A stretch of DNA of 64,000 nt from Pseudomonas sp. PDM16 (lineage in GTDB: Bacteria > Pseudomonadota > Gammaproteobacteria > Pseudomonadales > Pseudomonadaceae). The position numbers and the translations under genes are program-made. Location: NCBI RefSeq assembly GCF_014851865.1, contig NZ_JACVAM010000001.1, forward strand, positions 744,001 through 808,000. The letters run 5' to 3'. The notes beneath the pieces are model-generated. The model saw nothing but the letters and a program-made list of their open reading frames with translations. It did no database searches and had not been told where the DNA came from. How positions within the stretch are numbered: position 1 is the first letter of the stretch; each line of letters begins with the position of its first letter. This document shows, in pieces, positions 45,595-55,094 of this stretch.

Positions 45595-46484
45595 CGCAAC
45601 GCATAGTCGATGACGATGCCGAGCAGGATCGCCAGGCCGGCCCAGTGGTTGTGCAGGAACGCGGCGAAGCACTTCTGCGGGTCGCGATCACGGGTACTCC
45701 AGAACTCCCAGGCGAAACAGGCGGCAGCACCGAACAGACCGAAGAGGAACCAGATTCCCAGGCTGAAGCGTGCGCCGGCCATGGCCAGGCACAGCAGAGT
45801 CAGGCCCTGCAGGGTCAGGATGATGATGCGGTCGGCGTCGCCGAACAGGATGGCGGTGGATTTCACGCCGATCTTCAGGTCGTCCTCGCGATCGGTCATG
45901 GCGTAGTAGGTGTCGTAGGCCACCGTCCACAGTAGGTTGGCGATGTACAGCAGCCAGGCTTCGGGCGGCGGCAACTCGCCGGTCACGGCGGTGAAGGCCA
46001 TTGGCATGCCCCAGGAGAAGGCCGCGCCCAGCACTACCTGTGGGTAATAGGTGTAGCGCTTCATGAAGGGATAACAGGCTGCGAGGGCCAGGCCGCCGAA
46101 CGACAGCAGGATGGTGGTCAGGTTGGTGAACAGCACCAGGATGAAGCTCAGGCCCACCAGCACGGCGAACAACGTCAACGCTTCTCGCTCGGTCACGCGG
46201 CCATCAGCCAATGGCCTGGCTCGGGTGCGCGCCACGTGACCGTCGATGTTGCGGTCGGCGTAGTCGTTGATCACACAACCGGCGGCGCGCATGAAGAATG
46301 TGCCAAGCACGAAGATCAGCAAAAGTCCGAGGCTGGGTACGCCCTGGCTCGCCACCCACAGTGCCCACAAAGTGGGCCATAGCAGCAGATAAATGCCGAT
46401 CGGCTTGTCCAGGCGCATCAGCTGGACGAAGTCCCAGGTGCGCGGATGAACACGATTCAGGGCGAGCAGGAAGGATTGGTACAT
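45591..46484 (-). CDS. ubiA: 4-hydroxybenzoate polyprenyltransferase UbiA
   Basis: 297 aa, about eight TM helices. Prenyl-diphosphate/Mg motifs [20 protein letters not shown] (first Asp-rich) and [20 protein letters not shown] (second). Adds the polyprenyl chain to 4-hydroxybenzoate in ubiquinone synthesis at the inner membrane. ATG 46484 is chosen at the normal family N-terminus. 67 nt after ubiC. Confidence 0.97.
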   Translation of the reverse strand: MYQSFLLALNRVHPRTWDFVQLMRLDKPIGIYLLLWPTLWALWVASQGVPSLGLLLIFVLGTFFMRAAGCVINDYADRNIDGHVARTRARPLADGRVTEREALTLFAVLVGLSFILVLFTNLTTILLSFGGLALAACYPFMKRYTYYPQVVLGAAFSWGMPMAFTAVTGELPPPEAWLLYIANLLWTVAYDTYYAMTDREDDLKIGVKSTAILFGDADRIIILTLQGLTLLCLAMAGARFSLGIWFLFGLFGAAACFAWEFWSTRDRDPQKCFAAFLHNHWAGLAILLGIVIDYALR

Positions 46485-46551
46485 CGACGGTTCTCCGGGC
46501 CAGGTCCGCCGATTATACGAGCAGTGGCTTGACCCAAAGCGAGGGCGATGT

Positions 46552-47142
46552 CTAGTTCCGGGTCGCGTGATCCCAGAACGCTGGCAGGAACACCTCCGCC
46601 ACCAGCACGCCGAGGCCGTCCCGTCGGAAGCACGAGCGGCGCCCCCAGAGCTGCTCGACACGTACTTCGGCCGGCAGCCAGGCGCCAGGATAGCGGCAAG
46701 CCTGCAGCTCTCCACGGATGAAGGCGCGGTCGCTGAACAGCAGCTCGCCGAGAGAGCGGCTGCCAAGCTTGCCCAGATCAAAGCCACTACCCTCCAGAGC
46801 GGCGCGCGGCGCCACGCTGCGGGCGAACACCCAGGGCTGGTCAGCCCCGAGCAGATATACCTCGCGTACCCACCCCATGCTGCCCGTCGGTATCTGCAGC
46901 GCGGAGCATTCGTCCACACGCAGTACCTGCCAACCCTGCTGCAGCGGTCGTACGGAGAAGCGCGCGGCACTCAGGGTGGTGAGACGACGGGTCAGCGAGC
47001 CCTGGTCGAATAACCAGTCGCGCAGTAGTGGCGCAGGCGCGGGATGCAACTGGCCGGCGTTGAGCCAGCGCGGCGGGTGAGCGAGGGCGGAGGAGGGCAC
47101 GACAACGGCTTCGGCTACCTGTGAAGGCGGCGAGCTTAACAC
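46552..47142 (-). CDS. ubiC: Chorismate pyruvate-lyase UbiC
   Basis: 196 aa. Converts chorismate to 4-hydroxybenzoate plus pyruvate, feeding Ubi[21 protein letters not shown] near 40-60, [20 protein letters not shown] near 90-110, and [10 protein letters not shown] then [12 protein letters not shown] match the family. Start uncertain: GTG 47142 is the longest, GTG 47100 would remove 14 weakly conserved residues. Confidence 0.94.
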   Translation of the reverse strand: MLSSPPSQVAEAVVVPSSALAHPPRWLNAGQLHPAPAPLLRDWLFDQGSLTRRLTTLSAARFSVRPLQQGWQVLRVDECSALQIPTGSMGWVREVYLLGADQPWVFARSVAPRAALEGSGFDLGKLGSRSLGELLFSDRAFIRGELQACRYPGAWLPAEVRVEQLWGRRSCFRRDGLGVLVAEVFLPAFWDHATRN

Positions 47143-47252
47143 GATGAGCGTTTTCCCCTGGCACTTGCGCCGAAGCTCTCATATCAGTACAAAGCCTGCT
47201 TGTTTTTTAACCAGGGCAATGTCCGCAGAGACGACCCGCGATGAGGTAGAGC

Positions 47253-47420
47253 ATGAAGAAGTGGCAGTGTGTGGTCTGTGGCCTGATCTATGACGAGAGC
47301 CTGGGTTGGCCCGACGATGGCATCGCCGCCGGTACCCGCTGGGAAGACGTGCCAGCCGACTGGCTGTGCCCGGACTGCGGTGTGGGCAAGGCGGATTTCG
47401 AGATGATCGAGATCGGCTGA
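47253..47420 (+). CDS. rubA: Rubredoxin
   Basis: 55 aa iron protein. Two C-x2-C pairs: [12 protein letters not shown] and [15 protein letters not shown], which bind one Fe. The classic rubredoxin spacing and [20 protein letters not shown] between them support the call. An electron carrier for alkane hydroxylases or oxidative-stress enzymes. The ATG follows GAGGTAGAGC. No second rubredoxin or reductase gene follows. Confidence 0.96.
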   Translation: MKKWQCVVCGLIYDESLGWPDDGIAAGTRWEDVPADWLCPDCGVGKADFEMIEIG

Positions 47421-47441
47421 TCGCGGCGTTTGGCGATGATG

Positions 47442-47468
47442 TGACGGCGGCCTTTGGGCCGCCGTTTG
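47442..47468 (+). terminator. Terminator of rubA
   Basis: ACGGCGGCC-TTT-GGGCCGCCGT stem followed by TTGCATTTC, about 22 nt after the stop. Probably moderate strength. Confidence 0.75.
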
Positions 47469-47700
47469 CATTTCTACGAACCAATTCGGAGCAACGATCA
47501 GATTCTGGCTGAAATAGCGGATGTTCTGTCTGGTTCGTCCTGTTCTAGGCCGGGCAAACTGCCCGGCAGCACTGGCGCAGTCCCGGATGGCGTGCCATTC
47601 TCCACCGGTCTGCCGCAGCGCAGAGCCGTTGCGGCGCCTTTGGCGCTGTTCTGGACGGACAGCACGGACACAACAACAACAAACCGTCAAAGAGGCATCT

Positions 47701-47973
47701 ATGCGCAAACCTGAACTCGCCGCGGCTATCGCCGAAAAGGCTGATCTGACCAAAGACCAGGCCAACCGCGTACTCAACGCCGTGCTCGAAGAGATCACCA
47801 GCGCGCTGAACCGCAAGGACAGTGTCACCCTGGTGGGCTTCGGTACTTTCCTGCAGCGTCACCGTGGTGCCCGTACCGGCAAGAACCCGCAGACCGGCGC
47901 ACCGGTCAAGATCAAAGCCAGCAACACCGTGGCCTTCAAGCCGGGCAAGTCCCTGAAAGACGCCGTCAACTGA
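47701..47973 (+). CDS. HU-family DNA-binding protein
   Basis: 90 aa histone-like protein: MRKPELAAAIAEKADLTKDQ, VLEEITSALNRKDSVTLVGF, GTFLQRHRGARTGKNPQTGA and VAFKPGKSLKDAVN. The beta-arm R-x-G-R-N-P-Q-T-G is intact. Located as in P. aeruginosa (PA5348 type) after rubredoxin. Nucleoid protein. Confidence 0.96.
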   Translation: MRKPELAAAIAEKADLTKDQANRVLNAVLEEITSALNRKDSVTLVGFGTFLQRHRGARTGKNPQTGAPVKIKASNTVAFKPGKSLKDAVN

Positions 47974-47984
47974 GTAAGTCCCGG

Positions 47985-48007
47985 CCCGGAGCCTTCGGGG
48001 CTCCGGG
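47985..48007 (+). terminator. Terminator-like hairpin of the HU gene
   Basis: CCCGGAGCC-TTCG-GGGCTCCGGG, a 9-bp stem with a stable UUCG-type loop, then TCAT. 12 nt after the stop. Confidence 0.75.
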
Positions 48008-48109
48008 TCATCCCGCCGCTCTCGCCGAACCACCCGCCAGACGGGATGTAGTGTTCCGCGCCATCCGCTACAATGCGCCGCCGATTTCATCACCCTCGAG
48101 GCCGCGCGC

Positions 48110-48508
48110 ATGAAATTCCGCTTTCTCCTCTGGATGCTGGGCCGCCTGATGGCCAAGGCCAGCCGCACCAATGCCGAGTTCCAGCAGCAGCTGGAGGGCA
48201 AGGAGCTGGTGTTCCAGCTGCATACCCTCGACGGCAAGGTCGCCCGTCACTACCGCATCAAGGACAAACGCGTCACCAGCCATGCTGGTGCGGCAAGCGA
48301 GCCTGCCTTTGCCATCGGCTTCAAGGACGCCGTCTACGGTTTTGCCACCATGAATGCCAAGAACAAGCAGCTGGCCTTCATGCAGGGCATCCAGAACAAG
48401 GACATCCAGATCCAGGGCAACCCGGCGCTGGTGATCTGGTTCCAGGGTTTGCTCAAGCACGTAGTGCCGAAGAAGAAAAAGAAGACCGAGGTCAAGAAAG
48501 CGGCCTGA
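48110..48508 (+). CDS. SCP2 sterol-binding domain protein
   Basis: 132 aa. LEGKELVFQLHTLDGKVARH, then PAFAIGFKDAVYGFATMNAK and LAFMQGIQNKDIQIQGNPAL are typical of the SCP2 fold. C-terminal Lys-rich tail (VVPKKKKKTEVKKAA). PA5347-like place after HU. Probable lipid-binding helper; function unknown. Confidence 0.88.
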   Translation: MKFRFLLWMLGRLMAKASRTNAEFQQQLEGKELVFQLHTLDGKVARHYRIKDKRVTSHAGAASEPAFAIGFKDAVYGFATMNAKNKQLAFMQGIQNKDIQIQGNPALVIWFQGLLKHVVPKKKKKTEVKKAA

Positions 48509-48577
48509 GCCGCTTTCCCTCGCTGGCCCGGTGGCCGCCACTTGGCTAGGCTGGGCCTTTTCCACGGAAGTCCGTTC

Positions 48578-49306
48578 ATGCGTCTGTCGCTCTTTCTCGC
48601 CTCGCTCCTGTCACTGGCCCTTCCGGCTCAGGCGGCACCCGATGCCACCCTCAAGCGTGTGCTTGAGCTGGCCGGCGTACAGCTCCTGTGTGAGCAGACC
48701 GCTCCGCTGCTGCAGCGCGGTATGAGCGCCGATCAACAGAAAGTCCTCGGCAAGACATTCGCAGCCGTCGCGCTATGCGATGACCTTGGCAGGCGTGTGG
48801 CCGCCGAGGTCAAGAGCGAGCAGCTCGATGCCGCGCTCAAACTGCTCGAAAGTCCACTGGCCCAGCAATTCACCGAGGCTGAGCGTGCCGTGGGCGAAGA
48901 CGGTGGCCTGACTGCCTACCGTCAACAGTTACAGGAGCGCCCGCCGCTGGGCAGGCGAATCGACCTGGTGCGTCGGCTGGACAAGGCCGCCCATACCACC
49001 GAGCTGGCCACTCTGCTGCGCTACGAAGTGGGTAAGACCCAGGCCCTGCTGAGCCTGCATGCCCAGGGCGGCGATCTCGACGAGAAAGCCCTGTCCGAGC
49101 AGACCGCTGCCCAGTTACCGCCTCTGCGCGCGTCCAGCGCCAGCGGGGTGGAAGCCTTCATGCTCTATGCCTACCGCCAGACTCCTAGCGACAAGCTTGG
49201 CGAGTACGCCGCGCTCTACGAGCAGGCGCCATTGCATGCGGTGCTGGAGGCCAGTGCCAAGGCGCTGCCGGAAGTGTTCGCTGCACGTCGGGCCAAGCTG
49301 AAGTAA
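48578..49306 (+). CDS. Periplasmic hypothetical protein
   Basis: 242 aa. Signal peptide MRLSLFLASLLSLALPAQAA. The body is helical with a DUF2059-like pattern (LLESPLAQQFTEAERAVGED). Not assigned to a function. ATG 48578 opens the signal peptide; a longer in-frame start at 48542 adds only unrelated residues. Ends at a bidirectional terminator. Confidence 0.8.
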   Translation: MRLSLFLASLLSLALPAQAAPDATLKRVLELAGVQLLCEQTAPLLQRGMSADQQKVLGKTFAAVALCDDLGRRVAAEVKSEQLDAALKLLESPLAQQFTEAERAVGEDGGLTAYRQQLQERPPLGRRIDLVRRLDKAAHTTELATLLRYEVGKTQALLSLHAQGGDLDEKALSEQTAAQLPPLRASSASGVEAFMLYAYRQTPSDKLGEYAALYEQAPLHAVLEASAKALPEVFAARRAKLK

Positions 49307-49319
49307 TCGCTGGAGTAAC

Positions 49320-49343
49320 AAAAAGGGGCCTTTGGCCCCTTTC
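49320..49343. terminator. Bidirectional terminator
   Basis: AAAGGGGCC / GGCCCCTTT 9-bp stem with a TTT loop, flanked by A- and T-runs. Serves the convergent genes at 48578 and 49358. Confidence 0.9.
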
Positions 49344-49357
49344 TCATTTCGATGTGA

Positions 49358-50776
49358 TCAATGCGTATGGTTGAACTGCGAAGCCAGTTCCCGCAATGCC
49401 ACTTCCGCCTGCAACACCTTGTTCAGGGCGTCTTCGGCCTTGTCACGACTGATCCCCAGTCGTTCGAACAGCGCATCCGGCAAGTCGTGTTGCGGGCCGC
49501 TGCCGATGCCACGGCTGCGCAGCAGATTGACCGCCAGGCACACCAGGTTGGGGTAGGCCGCGTGAGCGCCGTCGTAGTCCGGGTCGTGCTGGAAGCGCAG
49601 TGCGGTGGCCAGCTCTTCCGGCATGTCCCAGAAGCGCATCAGCCAGGCGCCGATCTGCTCGCGGGTGATGCCCAGCAGGTGCTGCTCGATGTAGCCGGTG
49701 CTGAGGTGCGGGTTGACCTCCAAATGCCGGCAGATCAGTGAGAAGTGTGGTGGGAACACGTGCGCCAGCACCAGGTAGCCAAAGTTGTGCAGGAGGCCGG
49801 CGAGATAGGTCAGGCCGGCTTCCGGACGCTGCGCACGTGGCATGGCTCGGGTCAGGCCCTCGATGATGGCTGCGGTGTAGATCGCCTGTTGCCAATAGGG
49901 TGTGGCCTGCTGCGGCTGGTCCTTGGGCAGGCTGAGGGTCTTGCCCAGCGCCAGGCCTAGGGCCAGGTTGATGACCAGGTCGAAGCCCAGTACGCGAACG
50001 ATGGCGTCCTCCACCGAGCGGATCTTGCCAGGGGCGGCGTAGTAGGGCGAGGCCGCCCAGCTGACGACTTGGGCGGCCAGGGCCGGGTCGGTTTCGACCA
50101 CGCCGGTGATGTCGTCGACGGTGGCATCTGGGTCGACACGTAGCTTGATGATCTTCTGTGCGGTTTCCGGCAGCGGTGGAATCTCGATGGTTTCTTCGAG
50201 CCGCTGCTGAATGCGCCGTGCGGTGAAGGCTTGCACGGCTTGGGTGATCTCCGCGCGGTCATCGTCTGGTCGGTTCAGGTTCGGACGAATGCTGCTCAGT
50301 GGTTCGCCGAAGCGGGCGGCGCTGGCCTTGGCCAGCAGGATGGACTTGTAGTGCTCACTATCGATTTCCAGCAGCACGCCGGCCTGACCGGATTCCACCA
50401 GCAGACTCGGCTCCTGCAACATGCGTTCGTCGTACAGGCAGGGAGAGCTGGTGAGCGGCGGCAGACCGGGAAGTAGGCCGAGGCTGTGCTTGGCCAGCAT
50501 GCGCTCCATGCGCTCGGGTTTGACTGCCGTGAGCTTGCGCCCGGTCAACTCGGCCAGACGATTGAGGTCCAGTAGCTGGCTCTGCGGGAACAGCACCAGC
50601 AGTGCGCCGACCGGGTCTTCCAGCAGAGCGGCCTGCACGCGGCTGGCTGCCGGCAGGGCCTGGTGGTCCGGGCGGATATGACAAGGAACGCCGAGTTTCT
50701 CGAGGAGCTGCAGGATCACCGTCGGTGGGCGAGGAGTGGCATCGGGGGCGAGGGCAACTTCAGTCATGGACGGCAT
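49358..50776 (-). CDS. YbaK-like plus HDOD domain protein
   Basis: 472 aa. N-terminal about 20-160 resembles the YbaK/aminoacyl-tRNA-deacylase-like fold (QLLEKLGVPCHIRPDHQALP, LAELTGRKLTAVKPERMERM). C-terminal HDOD from about 190 (EIPPLPETAQKIIKLRVDPD, YLAGLLHNFGYLVLAHVFPP). A regulatory protein; enzyme activity is unknown. PA5346-like position before recG. Starts at 50776 or 50767 (both ATG, neither with a clear RBS). Confidence 0.87.
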   Translation of the reverse strand: MPSMTEVALAPDATPRPPTVILQLLEKLGVPCHIRPDHQALPAASRVQAALLEDPVGALLVLFPQSQLLDLNRLAELTGRKLTAVKPERMERMLAKHSLGLLPGLPPLTSSPCLYDERMLQEPSLLVESGQAGVLLEIDSEHYKSILLAKASAARFGEPLSSIRPNLNRPDDDRAEITQAVQAFTARRIQQRLEETIEIPPLPETAQKIIKLRVDPDATVDDITGVVETDPALAAQVVSWAASPYYAAPGKIRSVEDAIVRVLGFDLVINLALGLALGKTLSLPKDQPQQATPYWQQAIYTAAIIEGLTRAMPRAQRPEAGLTYLAGLLHNFGYLVLAHVFPPHFSLICRHLEVNPHLSTGYIEQHLLGITREQIGAWLMRFWDMPEELATALRFQHDPDYDGAHAAYPNLVCLAVNLLRSRGIGSGPQHDLPDALFERLGISRDKAEDALNKVLQAEVALRELASQFNHTH

Positions 50777-50869
50777 CCGGCAGAAGAACTACTGAACGGA
50801 GTATAACCAGCGCTTCGCCGGGTTCGCTCGGTTGCCGGACAAGTGACCAGTGGTAGTCTGTGCGCTGGC

Positions 50870-52945
50870 TCACACTTGGCCGTACTGTTGGCCGTGGCGC
50901 AGCCAGCGTTCGAGCAGCGGGCTGACATGCTGCGGCCAGCGCGCCAGCAGCTCCTGCGCGGCCTCGCGCACGGCCGGCAGCAGATCGGCGTCGCGCATCA
51001 GGTCGGCGACCTTGAACTGCAGAAGGCCGGTCTGGCGGGTGCCGAGCATCTCGCCGGGGCCGCGCAGTTCCAGGTCCTTCTCGGCGATAACGAAGCCGTC
51101 GCAGGTCTCGCGCATGATGCCCAGGCGTTCGCGGCCGAGCTGCGACAGCGGCGCGTGGTAGAGCAGCACGCAGTGGCTGGCGGCGCTGCCGCGGCCGACC
51201 CGGCCACGTAGCTGGTGCAGCTGGGCCAGGCCCAGGCGCTCGGGGTTCTCGATGATCATCAGGCTGGCGTTGGGCACGTCGACACCGACCTCGATGACGG
51301 TGGTGGCGACCAGCAGTTGCAACTCGCCGCGTTTGAACTCGTCCATCACCGCGGCTTTCTCGGCCGGCTTCATGCGCCCGTGGATCAGGCCGACGCGTAG
51401 TTCGCCCAGGGCGCTGGAAAGCTCCTCGAAGCTGGTCTCGGCCGCTTGGCAGGTGAGCTCCTCGGACTCCTCGATCAGCGTGCATACCCAGTAGGCCTGG
51501 CGCCCTTCACGGCAGGCCAGGCGCACACGCTCCACTACTTCGAGACGGCGGCTGTCGGCGATCACCAGCGTATTCACTGGGGTGCGTCCGGGCGGCAGCT
51601 CGTCGAGGATCGAGGTGTCCAGGTCGGCGTAGGCGCTCATCGCCAGGGTTCGCGGAATCGGCGTGGCGGTCATGATCAGTTGGTGCGGGCAGAGGCGGCC
51701 GTCGATGCCTTTCTGCCGTAGCGCCAGGCGCTGCTGCACGCCGAAGCGGTGCTGCTCGTCGATGATCACCAGCGCGAGCTTCTGGAAGCGCACCTCATCC
51801 TGGAACAGTGCGTGGGTGCCGACCACCATCGGTGCTCCGCCCGCGATCTGCTCCAGTGCGGCGGCACGGGCCTTGCCCTTGAGCTTGCCAGCCAGCCAGG
51901 CAACCTCGATGCCCAAAGGCTGCAGCCAGCGGGTGAAGTTGAGGAAGTGCTGCTCTGCAAGGATCTCGGTCGGCGCCATCAGCGCCACCTGGTAGCCGGC
52001 CTCCAGCGCCTGCAGCGCGGCGAGTGCCGCCACTACGGTTTTCCCCGCCCCTACATCGCCCTGCACCAGACGCAGCATCGGCTCGGACTGCGCCAAGTCA
52101 TAGGCAATCTCAGCGCCTACGCGCTGCTGCGCACCTGTGGGGTTGAAGCCTAGGTTGGCGAGGAACTGCTGCGGCAGGCGCTTGGCCGGTGGCAGCATGG
52201 GGGCAGCCTGGGCGCGGACCTGCTCGCGCAGGCGCTGCAGTGACAGCTGGTGGGTCAACAGTTCCTCGAAGGCCAGGCGGTGCTGGGCCCAGTGGCGGCC
52301 CTCGGCCAGCTCCTCCTGGTCGGCGTCTGGCGGCGGTCGGTGCAGGTAGCGGATGGCGTCGGCCAATGGACCCAACTGGTAGTCGCGGCCTAGCTCGGCG
52401 GGCAGCCAGTCGGGCAGGCTCTGCGGGCCGAGTCGGGCCAGGGCCTGTTGGCTGAGCTGGCGCAGCCGCTGCTGGGTCAGGCCCTCGGTGGTTGGGTAGA
52501 TCGGAGTCAGGGTCTGCTCTACCGGCGCCGGCTCGTCACTGTTCTGCGCGCGGTATTCCGGATGGTAGATCTCCAGGCCGGTGGCGCCGGGGCGCACTTC
52601 GCCGTAGCAGCGCAGGGTGGTACCACGCTTGAGGCCGTCTTTCTGCGCCTGGCTGAAGTGGAAGAAGCGCAGGGAGAGGGTGCCGGTGCCATCCTGGAGG
52701 CGCACCAACAGGCTGCGGCGGCGGCCCATGGCGACGTCTGCGCCGGCCACCACGCCTTCGACTACTGCGTCCTGGCCTGGGCGCAGGGCGCCGATCGGGG
52801 TGATGCGGGTGCGGTCCTGATAGCGCAGCGGCAGATGGAACAGCACGTCCTGCAGGCTTTCCAGGCCGACCTTGGTGAGCTTCTCTGCCAGCGCGTCACC
52901 GACGCCCTTCAGCACCGTGACGGGGACCTGTGCCAGCTCGGTCAT
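50870..52945 (-). CDS. recG: ATP-dependent DNA helicase RecG
   Basis: 691 aa. Wedge/OB domain at the N-terminus (DVLFHLPLRYQDRTRITPIG), Walker A GDVGAGKTVVA, DEQHRFGVQQR (DEAH-like), TATPIPRTLAMSAYAD, motif VATTVIEVGVDVPNASLMII and QLRGRVGRG. Remodels stalled forks and branch junctions. ATG overlaps the oxyR stop by 4 nt, so it is downstream of oxyR in one operon. Confidence 0.97.
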   Translation of the reverse strand: MTELAQVPVTVLKGVGDALAEKLTKVGLESLQDVLFHLPLRYQDRTRITPIGALRPGQDAVVEGVVAGADVAMGRRRSLLVRLQDGTGTLSLRFFHFSQAQKDGLKRGTTLRCYGEVRPGATGLEIYHPEYRAQNSDEPAPVEQTLTPIYPTTEGLTQQRLRQLSQQALARLGPQSLPDWLPAELGRDYQLGPLADAIRYLHRPPPDADQEELAEGRHWAQHRLAFEELLTHQLSLQRLREQVRAQAAPMLPPAKRLPQQFLANLGFNPTGAQQRVGAEIAYDLAQSEPMLRLVQGDVGAGKTVVAALAALQALEAGYQVALMAPTEILAEQHFLNFTRWLQPLGIEVAWLAGKLKGKARAAALEQIAGGAPMVVGTHALFQDEVRFQKLALVIIDEQHRFGVQQRLALRQKGIDGRLCPHQLIMTATPIPRTLAMSAYADLDTSILDELPPGRTPVNTLVIADSRRLEVVERVRLACREGRQAYWVCTLIEESEELTCQAAETSFEELSSALGELRVGLIHGRMKPAEKAAVMDEFKRGELQLLVATTVIEVGVDVPNASLMIIENPERLGLAQLHQLRGRVGRGSAASHCVLLYHAPLSQLGRERLGIMRETCDGFVIAEKDLELRGPGEMLGTRQTGLLQFKVADLMRDADLLPAVREAAQELLARWPQHVSPLLERWLRHGQQYGQV

Positions 52946-53874
52946 GCCGAAGCGGCTTCACCCTGGGGGCGGGCGACCGAGCACAGGCGGATCGAGTCGG
53001 CCAGAACCTCGATGGCCTTGGGCCGCGGGAAGCTGGCACGCCAGGCGATGGCCACGGTGCGGAAAGGCGCTGGCGCGGTCAGCGGGCGTACCTCGATCAC
53101 GCCGGGGGCGTAGTGGTGACTGTCCACGGCGGAGAACGGCAGGATCGAGATACCCAGGCCGGAGGCGACCATGTGGCGGATGGTCTCCAGCGAGCTGGAC
53201 TCCACCGTGGTGTGCTTGGCCGAATCCTCACCGCCCTTGCGCAGCGACGGGCAGGCCTCCAGCACTTGGTCGCGGAAGCAATGCCCCTCGCCTAGCAGCA
53301 GCAGGCTCTTGTCGTTGAGCAGTTCCTTGTCGATGCTCTCGCGCTCGGCCCAGGGATGGCCGGCCGGCAGCAGGGCGAAGAACGGCTCGTCGTAGAGGGG
53401 CTTGGTGAGCACATCGGCTTCCTGGAACGGCAGGGCGATGATGATCGCGTCCAGCTCGCCGGTGCGCAGTTTGTCGCGCAGGATGTGGGTGAAGTTCTCT
53501 TCGATGTACAGCGGCATCTGCGGCGCGACCCGGTGCAGCTGTGGAATCAGGTGCGGGAAGAGATAGGGGCCGACGGTGTAGATGGCGCCGATCTTCAGCG
53601 GCGCGGCCAGCTGATTCTTGCCGGCCTGGGCCAGCTCGCGGATTCCCTGGGCCTGTTCCAGAACCTTCTGCGCCTGGGTGACGATGCCCTCCCCGACCGG
53701 GGTCAGGCGTACCGCACTCTTGCTGCGCTCGAAGATCAGCACGCCGAGCTCGTCTTCCAGCTTCTTCACGCCAACCGACAGGGTCGGCTGGCTGACGTGG
53801 CAACGTTCGGCGGCGCGCCCGAAATGCTGTTCCTGGGCGAGGGTGACGATATAACGCAGCTCGGTGAGGGTCAT
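52942..53874 (-). CDS. oxyR: Peroxide-sensing regulator OxyR
   Basis: 310 aa LysR-type regulator. HTH at 1-65 (YIVTLAQEQHFGRAAERCHV, SQPTLSVGVKKLEDELG). Redox cysteines in GEGHCFRDQVLEACPS, 8 residues between them as in OxyR Cys199/Cys208. Activates catalase and peroxidase genes on H2O2. ATG 53874 is at the HTH start. Coupled to recG as in P. aeruginosa. Confidence 0.97.
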   Translation of the reverse strand: MTLTELRYIVTLAQEQHFGRAAERCHVSQPTLSVGVKKLEDELGVLIFERSKSAVRLTPVGEGIVTQAQKVLEQAQGIRELAQAGKNQLAAPLKIGAIYTVGPYLFPHLIPQLHRVAPQMPLYIEENFTHILRDKLRTGELDAIIIALPFQEADVLTKPLYDEPFFALLPAGHPWAERESIDKELLNDKSLLLLGEGHCFRDQVLEACPSLRKGGEDSAKHTTVESSSLETIRHMVASGLGISILPFSAVDSHHYAPGVIEVRPLTAPAPFRTVAIAWRASFPRPKAIEVLADSIRLCSVARPQGEAASA

Positions 53875-53964
53875 AGTCAAATTCCATTGAGATGCGGCCA
53901 AGCATAGCGGCTGCATTCGCGGGAACCAAGGCCGAACGGCAGGCAATCCGCCTTGTTCATCGAA

Positions 53965-54669
53965 TCAGCGTCGATCCAGGGAGTAGACGAAGGGTGCCAC
54001 GATCTCCAGCTGGCCGTTCTGCAGCATATCTGCGGGCGGCGGCGGCAGCGGCTGGGCACGACGGATCATCTCCAGGGTGGCGCGATCAAGGGAAGCGCTT
54101 CCGGATTTGCCCACCAGCGAGTAGGACAGCACCTTGCCGTTGGCATCGAGCACGAAACGCAGTCGGTTGACACCCTCGAAGCCACGACGACGCGCATCTT
54201 CGGGGTAGCGTTTGTACTTCGCCAGATGGCCGAGCAGCATGCTCTGCCAGCTCACCTGGGCCTGCGTCGGCGCGCTGACCGGGGCCTTCTGCGGCGCTGC
54301 TGCCTTCTCATCGCGTGCAACTACCGGTGCCTCCTCCTGGGGTGGCTTGACCTCAGGCTCCGGCGGCTTCGGCTGAGGCGGCTTCGGCTTGGGTTTCGGC
54401 TTTGGCTTGACGATCGCGATCTTGGGCTTCGGTGCCTCTACCACCTTGGGCAGCTCCGGCTCGTCAGGTTCGACGACCGGCTGCGGGGGCGGTGGGGGCG
54501 GCTCGACGGGCGCGACCAGTGGTTCGAGCTCGATCATCATCGCCGCCGGAGGCATCTGCATGGGCTCGACCTTGGGGTTCAACCGAGCGACCAGATAGAG
54601 GCCGACATGCAGTCCGGCCGCAATCAGTAGCGCTGTAGCCCATAGCGGTATGCGTCGCGATTGAGTCAT
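53965..54669 (-). CDS. tonB: TonB energy transducer
   Basis: 234 aa. TM anchor near 10-30 (LWATALLIAAGLHVGLYLVA), Pro/Lys/Glu-rich rod at 55-120 (KPKPKPKPKPPQPKPPEPEV), C-terminal TonB domain (YKRYPEDARRRGFEGVNRLR, FVLDANGKV). Transmits proton-motive energy to outer-membrane receptors. ATG overlaps the exbD stop (ATGA). Confidence 0.95.
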   Translation of the reverse strand: MTQSRRIPLWATALLIAAGLHVGLYLVARLNPKVEPMQMPPAAMMIELEPLVAPVEPPPPPPQPVVEPDEPELPKVVEAPKPKIAIVKPKPKPKPKPPQPKPPEPEVKPPQEEAPVVARDEKAAAPQKAPVSAPTQAQVSWQSMLLGHLAKYKRYPEDARRRGFEGVNRLRFVLDANGKVLSYSLVGKSGSASLDRATLEMIRRAQPLPPPPADMLQNGQLEIVAPFVYSLDRR

Positions 54670-55091
54670 TTCGCGCCGACCGTTTCCAGGCCCACCAAGC
54701 CGATTTTCAGGTAGCCGGCGCCCCGCAGGTTATCCATGACGCGCATCAGTTCTTCGTACTGCACGCCCTTGTCGCCGCGGACGAAGATGGTCTTGTCCTT
54801 GTCGCCGCTGGTGCGCAGGTCCAGTGCGGCACCGAGCTTGGCCGGTTCGACCTGCTCGTTGTCGAGGAACAGTGCGCTGTCTTCCTTGATGCTCAGATAG
54901 ATCGGCTTGTCTGGCCGGGGAGCCGGCTTGGCGGTTGATGCCGGCAGGTCTATTTTCACATCCACGGTGGCCAGCGGTGCGGCGACCATGAAGATGATCA
55001 GCAGCACCAGCATCACGTCGATGAACGGCGTGACGTTGATCTCGTGGTTTTCCTGGAGGTCGTCACCGCCTTCGTGCAGATGCAGGCTCAT
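54666..55091 (-). CDS. exbD: Biopolymer transport protein ExbD
   Basis: 141 aa. One TM helix (INVTPFIDVMLVLLIIFMVA with the essential Asp) and a periplasmic domain (FVRGDKGVQYEELMRVMDNL). Part of the TonB-ExbB-ExbD motor. 3 nt after exbB. Confidence 0.96.
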   Translation of the reverse strand: MSLHLHEGGDDLQENHEINVTPFIDVMLVLLIIFMVAAPLATVDVKIDLPASTAKPAPRPDKPIYLSIKEDSALFLDNEQVEPAKLGAALDLRTSGDKDKTIFVRGDKGVQYEELMRVMDNLRGAGYLKIGLVGLETVGAK

Positions 55092-55094
55092 GGC

